Source of the DNA: an uncultured Muribaculaceae bacterium | GTDB lineage: Bacteria; Bacteroidota; Bacteroidia; Bacteroidales; Muribaculaceae | Assembly: GCA_910578365.1 (NCBI GenBank) | Contig: CAJTRC010000041.1 | Span: 1-23,707 of the forward strand | Direction of reading: 5' to 3' | Length of the DNA: 23,707 nucleotides | In this document: in pieces, positions 7,157 to 13,950 of the stretch | Layout of the letters: every line of letters starts with the position of its first letter | Numbering within the stretch: position 1 is the first letter of the stretch | The notes under the pieces: generated by a model | What the model saw: only the letters and a program-made list of their open reading frames with translations | What the model was told of the DNA's origin: nothing | The model's database searches: none | Made by a program: the position numbers and the translations under genes

Positions 7157-7816
7157 CTAAAACGCCGGAATGGTGAATTCCAGACCCACCACCATGCGCG
7201 GGTGTGCTTTCAGCAAGTCGTTGCCCCAGAGATAGAAGCAGAATTTACCCACCGACCAGTACACACCCAGTGCCAGATCGGCATCACTGTTGAAGCGCCA
7301 GGAGTATATTGTGCCGGCCATAGGCGTGAGTGTCTGGCCGTGAGGCAAGGGTATATTGGTACCCAGATACATGTACTGATCGATATCGTCGGCCATGCCT
7401 CGGCGTGCGGTATACCAGGTGTTGGCGGCCCAGAACAGTTTGCCGTCGTTCAGAATGTCGCCGTTCAGAAACAGTCCGGTGGTAAGAAACGAAAAACGCA
7501 TATTTTCGTCGGTGCGGAACGACGGCGCCACCTGCAGACCAACCCCCAGATAGCGGCTGGGCATAAATCCGCCACGCAATATCAGACCGCTGTACACTTC
7601 CTTGCCGCAGGTATACAGATCGACACCGGTGGTGGCGTAATCGCCAAGCCCAAGCAGAAACGAGGTATAAGTTTCCTGAGCATTCACTCCCGGCCTGAAC
7701 TTTAGAGAGGTATAGCCGTTGAGATTGCCATGCCCTGTGGTGGGAGCATAGTACGGAATCTGCGCCTTGGCAACCATGCAACAGAGCAGACAAAAAAACA
7801 GAATTCGATATTTCAT
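7157..7816 (-). CDS. Secreted, probably outer-membrane beta-barrel protein
   Basis: Unrecognised 219-aa protein. Residues 1-18 form a clear Sec signal peptide (MKYRILFFCLLCCMVAKA) with likely cleavage before QIPYY. The mature part is rich in Gly, Tyr, Phe and Thr, has alternating hydrophobic stretches such as YTSFLLGLGDYATTGVDLY, and ends with EFTIPAF. A C-terminal Phe and this composition are typical of outer-membrane barrels, though no family is identified. It lacks the usual opening of the PorP/SprF gliding family and is shorter, so I do not assign it there. I chose the ATG at 7816 because it gives the signal peptide; a longer frame to 7912 adds 32 residues that would bury it. It lies 43 nt upstream of bioA, same strand. 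Confidence 0.75.
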   Translation of the reverse strand: MKYRILFFCLLCCMVAKAQIPYYAPTTGHGNLNGYTSLKFRPGVNAQETYTSFLLGLGDYATTGVDLYTCGKEVYSGLILRGGFMPSRYLGVGLQVAPSFRTDENMRFSFLTTGLFLNGDILNDGKLFWAANTWYTARRGMADDIDQYMYLGTNIPLPHGQTLTPMAGTIYSWRFNSDADLALGVYWSVGKFCFYLWGNDLLKAHPRMVVGLEFTIPAF

Positions 7817-7842
7817 ATTACACTTTATTTGGTTATGCACCG

Positions 7843-7850
7843 CAAAGATA
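7843..7850 (-). promoter_or_regulatory. Promoter -7 box for the beta-barrel gene
   Basis: The minus strand reads TATCTTTG, with a near-match CTTG at 7870-7873 (19-nt spacing). Transcription would start about 22-24 nt before the ATG at 7816. The divergent radical SAM gene has its own box at 7958-7965, so 7817-7966 is a divergent promoter region. Confidence 0.55.
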
Positions 7851-7957
7851 ATACAAAAACACGAGTCCGCAAGTGTCACCGCTGGCATCACCGTCTGAAA
7901 TCGACTCACCACAAAACTTTTTTAACGTACTATAAGCCAAATACGGGGGATTTTTGT

Positions 7958-7965
7958 TAAATTTG
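7958..7965 (+). promoter_or_regulatory. Promoter -7 box for the radical SAM gene
   Basis: TAAATTTG matches TAnnTTTG and is followed by C and then ATGATG. No TTTG lies 19-21 nt upstream. The expected transcription start falls at or next to the second ATG (7970), again suggesting a leaderless message. Confidence 0.5.
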
Positions 7966-7966
7966 C

Positions 7967-8785
7967 ATGATGATACATAAACTTGTTCATGCCGCCCGCA
8001 CCTGGCTGCAACATAAGCGCGAACCGCTGCGTTTGGAATTTGTGCTAACCGACCACTGCAACCTCAACTGCAAAGGCTGTACCCACTATTCGCCTTTGGC
8101 GCCTAAAGAATTCGCCGATTTCGACGAACTCTGCCGCTCCATGCAGCACCTGGGCCGTGTGGCTGACGGCAGAATCGGCCGTGCCTACCTCATCGGAGGC
8201 GAACCGCTGCTGTATCCACGCATCAACGAGGCCATGCAGGCTCTGCGAGAAGCCTTTCCCAAAGCGGCTCTGTATATTTTCACCAACGGCATAGCCCTGC
8301 CGCGCATGCCGCGCGAATTCTGGGCCGAGTGTCGCCGCCGGCGCTTTATAATAGCCATAACACGCTACCCCATTAAATTCGACTACGACGCCACAATAGA
8401 ACTATGCCGGCGCGAGGATGTTCCGTGCGAGGTATTCGGCGACAGGTCGATGGCCGACTCGTTTTTCCGTTTCGCCCTTGACCCCGAAGGACGGCAGAAC
8501 GCCCGCAAGTCGCACTTCAAATGCTATAATTTCGGCTGTCTGTCGGTGGTTGGCAACCGTCTGTTTCCCTGTTCAATCAGTGCCTGTGTAGGGCACTTGA
8601 ACAAAGCCTGCGACACCAATTTCAAACATACAGCCGCCGACTGGCTGCAAGTGGACAGGATAAACTCGGTAGAGCAGATAAAGGCACTGCGCGACTCACC
8701 GGTGCCATTCTGCCGCTATTGCATACTGCCTCCGGCAACAGTGAAATACGGCCCCAGCCGACGCGAAGCCTGCGAGTGGATGTAA
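7967..8785 (+). CDS. Radical SAM protein with C-terminal cysteine cluster
   Basis: A 272-aa radical SAM enzyme of unknown substrate. Cys31-x3-Cys35-x2-Cys38 (CNLNCKGC) should hold the 4Fe-4S cluster that cleaves SAM, and GGEP (78-81) and IFTNG (104-108) are typical SAM-binding elements of the partial TIM barrel. The C-terminal part has Cys186, Cys191, Cys202, Cys207, Cys215, Cys249 and Cys252. The arrangement Cys186-x9-Gly-x5-Cys202 ... Cys249-x2-Cys252 resembles the auxiliary-cluster region of SPASM/twitch proteins, though not exactly. Such enzymes modify peptides, sugars or cofactors. No precursor peptide or partner is seen nearby. surE starts 43 nt downstream with no terminator between, so they may be co-transcribed. 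Start is 7967 or 7970. Confidence 0.88.
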   Translation: MMIHKLVHAARTWLQHKREPLRLEFVLTDHCNLNCKGCTHYSPLAPKEFADFDELCRSMQHLGRVADGRIGRAYLIGGEPLLYPRINEAMQALREAFPKAALYIFTNGIALPRMPREFWAECRRRRFIIAITRYPIKFDYDATIELCRREDVPCEVFGDRSMADSFFRFALDPEGRQNARKSHFKCYNFGCLSVVGNRLFPCSISACVGHLNKACDTNFKHTAADWLQVDRINSVEQIKALRDSPVPFCRYCILPPATVKYGPSRREACEWM

Positions 8786-8828
8786 ACCTCGCCAAACAGT
8801 AGATCAACACCTAACAACATATATTATA

Positions 8829-9602
8829 ATGAAACCACTTATAATGGTAACCAACGACGACAGCGTGAATGCCCCCGGACTTTACCGTCTGATTGATGTG
8901 CTGCAGGAGTTCGGCAACGTAATAGCCGTAGCTCCGGCTCGTCCGCAAAGCGGCATGTCGTCGGCCATCTCAGTAAATACAGCCCTGCGTATAAACTCGC
9001 TGCCCGACTACGGCGACACCCGAGTGTTCTCGGTCAACGGCACTCCGGTCGACTGCGTGAAACTCGGCCTCGCAGCCGTGATGCCCCGCAAACCCGACTT
9101 TCTGTTCTCGGGCATAAACCACGGTTCAAACTCCGGCACAGCAATAACCTATTCCGGCACCATGGGCGCCGCCCTCGAAGGCTGCATGGCCGGAATACCA
9201 TCGGTAGGATTCTCGCTGCTGCATCACTCGCTCAAGGCCGACTTCAGTTTCAGCATGCCGTTCATACGCGAAATAGCCGCCAAAGTAATTGAAAATGGGC
9301 TTGAACCGGGCATCTGCCTCAACGTGAACATTCCGGCTAAAGTCGAACCGAAAGGCGTACGGGTGTGCCGCGCCGCCAAAGGACACTGGAGCGAGGAGTA
9401 CTCACGCTACCTCGACCCCGAAGGCCACCCCTTCTACTGGCTTACAGGACGCTTTGTAAACGAAGAACCCGATGCCGACGACACCGACGAATACTGGCTC
9501 GGCAACGAATTCATATCGGTTGTGCCGGCCCGCGCCGACCAGACCGACATCGAAGCCGTAAAACGCAGCCGACGCCTCTACGATAGCGACCGCGAGCTAT
9601 GA
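8829..9602 (+). CDS. surE: 5'/3'-nucleotidase SurE
   Basis: Metal-dependent phosphatase that dephosphorylates nucleoside 5'- and 3'-monophosphates, and short polyphosphate in characterised homologues; it acts in the cytosol. The 257-aa length is typical. The metal site is intact: Asp10 and Asp11 in VTNDDS, Ser41 in PQSGMSS, and Asn97 in SGINHGSN. VNGTPVDC and YSGTMGAALEG are also characteristic. It follows the radical SAM gene by 43 nt and has no obvious promoter box of its own. E. coli surE sits beside pcm and rpoS; that context is absent here. Confidence 0.96.
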   Translation: MKPLIMVTNDDSVNAPGLYRLIDVLQEFGNVIAVAPARPQSGMSSAISVNTALRINSLPDYGDTRVFSVNGTPVDCVKLGLAAVMPRKPDFLFSGINHGSNSGTAITYSGTMGAALEGCMAGIPSVGFSLLHHSLKADFSFSMPFIREIAAKVIENGLEPGICLNVNIPAKVEPKGVRVCRAAKGHWSEEYSRYLDPEGHPFYWLTGRFVNEEPDADDTDEYWLGNEFISVVPARADQTDIEAVKRSRRLYDSDREL

Positions 9603-9649
9603 ACATCAAGTTGCAATTATTTATCAATTATTTATCGGACAAAAAAATA

Positions 9650-9681
9650 TTTGGCAGTTACACAAATAATTCGTAACTTTG
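9650..9681 (+). promoter_or_regulatory. Promoter of rpmE2
   Basis: A perfect TTTG (9650-9653) and a perfect TAnnTTTG (TAACTTTG, 9674-9681) are separated by exactly 20 nt, the standard Bacteroidetes vegetative promoter layout. Transcription should start near 9685, leaving a leader of about 70 nt before the ATG at 9754. Confidence 0.85.
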
Positions 9682-9753
9682 CAGGCCATTACGAAACTAC
9701 GCCTTACCAGCGAAAATTTCAAATAGTTGATCAACAAAACATTAGCAATAACA

Positions 9754-10008
9754 ATGAAAAAAGACATTCATCCCTCCGACTATCGCGAAGTCGTGTTCAA
9801 AGATATGTCGAACGACGAGATTTTTATCACCCGCAGCACCGTGGCTTCACGCGAAACCATCGAAGTTGACGGCAAAACCTACCCTCTGGTAAAACTTGAA
9901 ATCACCAGCTCGTCGCACCCCTTCTTCACCGGCAAGCAGAAACTCGTCGACACCGCAGGTCGCGTAGACAAGTTCATGAGCCGCTATGGCAACCGCAACA
10001 AGAAATAA
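9754..10008 (+). CDS. rpmE2: 50S ribosomal protein L31 type B
   Basis: An 84-aa large-subunit protein. The opening MKKDIHPSDYREVVFKD and central SSSHPFFTGKQKLVDTAGRVDKF are characteristic of type B L31. There are no cysteines, so it is the zinc-independent (C-minus) form; in bacteria that have both forms it replaces the zinc-binding one under zinc limitation, but in Bacteroidetes it is often the only L31. The ATG at 9754 gives the conserved N terminus; an in-frame ATG at 9727 would add nine unusual residues. It is a single-gene unit with its own promoter and terminator. Confidence 0.96.
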   Translation: MKKDIHPSDYREVVFKDMSNDEIFITRSTVASRETIEVDGKTYPLVKLEITSSSHPFFTGKQKLVDTAGRVDKFMSRYGNRNKK

Positions 10009-10032
10009 TCTTTCTCACGGTCATAACTGATA

Positions 10033-10089
10033 CAAGCGCCGCAGATGCCTCCGGAAGCATCTGCGGCGCTTGCTTTATTGTGTTTTTTT
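10033..10089 (+). terminator. Intrinsic terminator after rpmE2
   Basis: A perfect 16-bp GC-rich stem (10033-10048 with 10057-10072) with an 8-nt loop is followed by a T-rich tail that ends in seven consecutive T (10083-10089). It begins 24 nt after the rpmE2 stop. Its T-run overlaps the -33 TTTG of the ftcD promoter, so terminator and next promoter are packed together. Confidence 0.9.
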
Positions 10090-10118
10090 GGTAAGTGAGC
10101 AAATTTTTATTACCTTTG
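10087..10118 (+). promoter_or_regulatory. Promoter of the histidine utilisation operon
   Basis: TTTG at 10087-10090 and TACCTTTG at 10111-10118 are spaced by exactly 20 nt. The start point should be near 10122, about 20 nt ahead of the ftcD ATG. No obvious operator or HutC-type palindrome was seen around it. Confidence 0.85.
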
Positions 10119-10142
10119 CATATTACCATAAAAAAACACCTT

Positions 10143-11840
10143 ATGAACCAGCGTATAATCGAATGCGTGCCCAATTTCAGCGAAGGCCGCAACATGCACG
10201 TAATCAAAGAAATAACCGACATCATCGAGGCCGTTCCCGGCGTTAGTCTGCTTGATGTAGACCCGGGCGAGGCCACCAACCGCACCGTAGTGACCTTTGT
10301 GGGCGAACCTGAAGCCGTGGTCGAAGCCGCTTTCAGGGCTGTTAAAAAAGCCTCGCAGGTAATCGACATGAGCAAGCACCACGGAGCACACCCTCGCATG
10401 GGTGCCACTGACGTTTGCCCCCTCATTCCGGTGGCAGGCGTAACCCTCGAAGAATGTGCCGAAATGGCACGCAAGCTCGCCGAGCGTATCAGCAACGAAA
10501 CAGGTGTGCCCACATACTGCTACGAAGCTGCCGCATTTACTCCCGAACGTAAAAACCTGGCCATATGCCGCAAGGGCGAATACGAAGGCCTGGCCGAACG
10601 TCTGGGCCACGAAGGACAGGGAGCTGACTTCGGCGACCGTCCGTTCGACTCCGACATTGCCCGCACCGGCGCTACTGCAGTAGGCGCCCGTGACTTCCTT
10701 ATTGCCGTTAACTTCAACCTCAACACCACCAGCACCCGCCGCGCCAACGCCATAGCCTTCGACGTGCGCGAAAAGGGACGACCGCAGCGCGAAGGCGGCA
10801 AACCGAACGGCAAACCTTTAAAAGACGAAAACGGCAAAACCATAATGCTGCCTGGTACTCTCAAGGGCACTAAGGCCATAGGCTGGTTTATCGACGAATA
10901 CGGCATTGCCCAGGTGAGCATGAATATAACCGACATCAACAAAACTCCGCTGCATGTAGCTTTCGACGAAGTAAGCCGTGCCGCACAGGCACGCGGAGTG
11001 CGCGTTACCGGTGCCGAAATTGTAGGTCTGGTGCCAAAGCGCGCCATTGTCGATGCCGGCAAATATTTCCTGCACAAACAGCAGCGCTCTACCGGTATAT
11101 CCGAAAGCGAAATCATTCGCATGGCCATCAAGAGCATGAGCCTCGACCAGCTGGCTCCGTTCAAGGCCGAAGAAAAAATAATTGAATATAAAATCGGTAA
11201 AGGCAACTGCCCCGGCAAACTCACCGGCATGACCTGCGCCGCCTTCGCCGACGAAACCGCATCGGAATCGCCCGCCCCCGGCGGAGGCTCTATCTCGGCC
11301 TATATGGGCGCTCTGGCTGCCGCCCTCGGCACTATGGTGGCCAACCTCTCGGCACACAAACCGGGCTGGGACGAGCGCTGGCGCGAGTTCAGCGACTATG
11401 CCGAACAGGGCCAGCTGCTGCTCGCCGAGTTGCTGCACCTTGTAGATGAAGACACCGAGGCTTTCAACCGCATTATGGCCGCCTTAGGCCTGCCAAAAGG
11501 CAGCGACGAAGAGAAGGCCGCACGCGACGCAGCTCTCGAGGCAGCCACCCTATACGCCACTCAGGTGCCGCTGCGCACCATGCAGGTGGCCGTAAAGACC
11601 ATGCCGCTGCTTGAAGCTATGGCCGAGAAAGGCAACCCGGCATCGGTTTCCGACGCAGGCGTGGGCGCTCTGGCTGCACGCAGCGCAGTGCTGGGCGCAC
11701 AGCTCAATGTGCGCATAAATGCCGCCGGCCTTAAAGACCGCGAGGCAGCCGACCGCCTTACCGACGAAGCAGCCGCAATAGCAGCCACAGCAGTTGAGGC
11801 TGAAGGCCGCATACTCGAGATTGTCAACTCCAAAATTTAA
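10143..11840 (+). CDS. ftcD: Bifunctional glutamate formimidoyltransferase / formimidoyl-THF cyclodeaminase
   Basis: A 565-aa bifunctional enzyme. The N-terminal domain (about 1-330, opening IIECVPNFSEGRN, with HHGAHPRMGATDVCPL) moves the formimino group from N-formimino-L-glutamate to tetrahydrofolate, releasing glutamate. The C-terminal domain (about 360-565, with SPAPGGGSISAYMGALAAALGTMV) releases ammonia to give 5,10-methenyl-THF. The length fits mammalian FTCD (541 aa). The ATG at 10143 precedes the conserved start; an in-frame ATG at 10095 would lie upstream of the predicted transcription start. It is the first gene of the hut operon although it acts last, and sends the histidine C2 carbon into the folate pool. 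The bifunctional form replaces HutG or HutE/F routes. Confidence 0.96.
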   Translation: MNQRIIECVPNFSEGRNMHVIKEITDIIEAVPGVSLLDVDPGEATNRTVVTFVGEPEAVVEAAFRAVKKASQVIDMSKHHGAHPRMGATDVCPLIPVAGVTLEECAEMARKLAERISNETGVPTYCYEAAAFTPERKNLAICRKGEYEGLAERLGHEGQGADFGDRPFDSDIARTGATAVGARDFLIAVNFNLNTTSTRRANAIAFDVREKGRPQREGGKPNGKPLKDENGKTIMLPGTLKGTKAIGWFIDEYGIAQVSMNITDINKTPLHVAFDEVSRAAQARGVRVTGAEIVGLVPKRAIVDAGKYFLHKQQRSTGISESEIIRMAIKSMSLDQLAPFKAEEKIIEYKIGKGNCPGKLTGMTCAAFADETASESPAPGGGSISAYMGALAAALGTMVANLSAHKPGWDERWREFSDYAEQGQLLLAELLHLVDEDTEAFNRIMAALGLPKGSDEEKAARDAALEAATLYATQVPLRTMQVAVKTMPLLEAMAEKGNPASVSDAGVGALAARSAVLGAQLNVRINAAGLKDREAADRLTDEAAAIAATAVEAEGRILEIVNSKI

Positions 11841-11848
11841 ATGCCTTC

Positions 11849-11893
11849 AATGCCGGCCGGCGGGGGACGGTATGCCCCTCGCCCGGCGGCATT
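11849..11893 (+). other. GC-rich hairpin between ftcD and hutU
   Basis: The 75-nt ftcD-hutU gap contains an imperfect inverted repeat: AATGCCGGCCGGCGGGGG (11849-11866) can pair with CCCCTCGCCCGGCGGCATT (11875-11893) with small bulges. No U-run follows, so it is not a standard terminator. It could slow RNA decay or mark a processing point between the two messages; function is inferred. Confidence 0.45.
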
Positions 11894-11915
11894 ATATACC
11901 CCTCACACAACGTCA

Positions 11916-13925
11916 ATGAATTTCAAAGAATCAATCCGCGCCGGCATTCCATCGGTACTGCCTCCTGCCAAAGAGCGCGACCCCAAAGTAAACCATGCGC
12001 CTAAGCGCAAACACATATTAAGCGAGGATGAAAGCCGGCTGGCCATGCGTAATGCCCTTCGCTACTTCCCCAAGGAACTCCATGCCCAACTCGCTGAGGA
12101 GTTCGCTCAGGAACTCCGCGACTATGGCCGCATATACATGTACCGCTTCCGTCCCGATTATGAGATGTATGCCCGCCACATCGACGAGTATCCGGCCCGC
12201 TCGCGCCAGGCTGCGGCCATAATGATGATGATACAGAACAACCTCGACCCGCGAGTGGCTCAGCATCCGCACGAACTTATCACATACGGCGGCAACGGCG
12301 CGGTATTCCAGAACTGGGCTCAGTATCTGCTTACAATGCAGTATCTGAGCGAAATGACCGACGAACAGACTCTGGTTATGTACTCGGGCCATCCGTTAGG
12401 CCTGTTCCCGTCGCACCCCGAGGCACCGCGTGTGGTGGTGACCAACGGCATGGTGATACCCAACCATTCGAAACCCGACGACTGGGAGCGCATGAACGCT
12501 CTCGGCGTAAGCCAGTACGGACAAATGACAGCCGGCTCTTATATGTACATCGGCCCGCAGGGCATTGTACACGGCACCACCATAACGGTGCTGAACGCAG
12601 GCCGCAAACGCCTGCCCGAAGGCCGCACCGACCTGGGAGGCATGCTATTTGTATCGGCCGGTCTTGGCGGCATGTCGGGCGCTCAGCCCAAGGCCGGCAA
12701 TATAGCCGGTGTTGTGAGCATTGTGGCCGAAATCAACCCCAAGGCCGCTCAGAAACGCTACGAACAGGGCTGGGTCGACGAAGTCCACACCGACCTTGAC
12801 AAACTGCTGGCACGCGCCGCCGAGGCGCGCCGCGAAGGCAAAGCCCTGTCGCTGGCATACCAAGGCAACGTCGTAGACCTGTGGGAACGGCTTGCCGAAG
12901 AGAATGTGCCCGTAGACCTTGGCAGCGACCAGACTTCGCTCCACAATCCGTGGGCCGGAGGCTACTACCCCGCCGGACTTACTCTCGAAGAGTCGAACAC
13001 CATGATGGCTGAGGACCCCGAGCGTTTCCGCGAATACGTTCAGGAGTCGCTGCGCCGTCAGGTGGCCGCCATCAACAAGCTCACCGAGCGCGGCATGTAC
13101 TTCTTCGACTACGGCAACGCATTCCTGCTTGAAGCTTCGCGCGCCGGCGCCGACATTATGAACGCCGACGGCACCTTCCGCTATCCGTCATACGTACAGG
13201 ATATAATGGGCCCGAGTTTCTTCGACTACGGCTTCGGCCCCTTCCGCTGGGTATGTACTTCGGGCAAGCCCGAAGACCTGGCCAAGACCGATGAACTTGC
13301 CGCCAAAGTTCTCGACGACATGGCCAAGGAAGCTCCCGAGGAAATCCGCGGGCAACTTCTCGACAACCTGCACTGGATACGCCAGGCAGCCGAAAACCAG
13401 ATGGTAGTGGGCAGCCAGGCACGTATACTCTACGCCGACTCCGAAGGCCGCATACGCATAGCACTGGCCTTCAACGACGCCATAGCCCGCGGCGAAATCA
13501 GCGCTCCGGTGGTACTGGGTCGCGACCACCACGATGTGTCGGGCACCGACTCACCCTACCGCGAAACCTCGAACATATACGACGGCTCGCAGTTCTGTGC
13601 CGACATGGCCGTACACAATGTAATCGGCGACTCGTTCCGCGGCGCCACATGGGTATCGCTGCACAACGGCGGCGGTGTAGGCTGGGGCGAAGTAATCAAC
13701 GGCGGTTTCGGCATGGTAATCGACGGTTCGTCCGAGGCAGCCGCGCGCATACGCCGCATGCTGCTTTGGGATGTCAACAACGGCATTGCCCGCCGCGGCT
13801 GGGCGCGCAACGAAGGCGCTCTCTCGGCCATTCGACGCGAAATGGAGCGCACTCCGGGCCTCAAGGTCACACTGCCCAATATCGCTGACGACGAAATTAT
13901 TAACGGCCTGTCGTTTAATGATTAA
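11916..13925 (+). CDS. hutU: Urocanate hydratase (long form)
   Basis: NAD+-dependent lyase that converts urocanate to 4-imidazolone-5-propionate; NAD+ is a tightly bound electrophilic cofactor. Recognisable segments are TYGGNGAVFQNWAQYLLTMQYL, GLGGMSGAQPKAG (cofactor region), GSDQTSLHNPWAGGYYPAG, and GRDHHDVSGTDSPYRET near the C terminus. The product is 669 aa, close to the animal UROC1 length (about 676) and over 100 residues longer than the Pseudomonas/Bacillus type (about 555). The ATG at 11916 precedes MNFKESIRAGIP; the frame is also open from 11841, immediately after the ftcD stop, but those 25 residues are encoded by the intergenic hairpin and look non-coding. The hutH start follows 25 nt after the stop. 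Confidence 0.95.
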   Translation: MNFKESIRAGIPSVLPPAKERDPKVNHAPKRKHILSEDESRLAMRNALRYFPKELHAQLAEEFAQELRDYGRIYMYRFRPDYEMYARHIDEYPARSRQAAAIMMMIQNNLDPRVAQHPHELITYGGNGAVFQNWAQYLLTMQYLSEMTDEQTLVMYSGHPLGLFPSHPEAPRVVVTNGMVIPNHSKPDDWERMNALGVSQYGQMTAGSYMYIGPQGIVHGTTITVLNAGRKRLPEGRTDLGGMLFVSAGLGGMSGAQPKAGNIAGVVSIVAEINPKAAQKRYEQGWVDEVHTDLDKLLARAAEARREGKALSLAYQGNVVDLWERLAEENVPVDLGSDQTSLHNPWAGGYYPAGLTLEESNTMMAEDPERFREYVQESLRRQVAAINKLTERGMYFFDYGNAFLLEASRAGADIMNADGTFRYPSYVQDIMGPSFFDYGFGPFRWVCTSGKPEDLAKTDELAAKVLDDMAKEAPEEIRGQLLDNLHWIRQAAENQMVVGSQARILYADSEGRIRIALAFNDAIARGEISAPVVLGRDHHDVSGTDSPYRETSNIYDGSQFCADMAVHNVIGDSFRGATWVSLHNGGGVGWGEVINGGFGMVIDGSSEAAARIRRMLLWDVNNGIARRGWARNEGALSAIRREMERTPGLKVTLPNIADDEIINGLSFND

Positions 13926-13950
13926 CGTTAATCCCTAAACACCAAAAACC

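Noticed and set aside
7157..7816. Assignment of the barrel-like protein to the PorP/SprF type IX secretion family
   Set aside because: It is about 219 aa rather than about 300 and lacks the typical FSQFYxxPLYLNPAxxG opening.
11841..11915. Extended N terminus of HutU starting right after the ftcD stop
   Set aside because: The 25 extra residues are encoded by the hairpin, are Pro/Gly/Ala-rich and do not resemble the family start; MNFKESIRAGIP at 11916 does.
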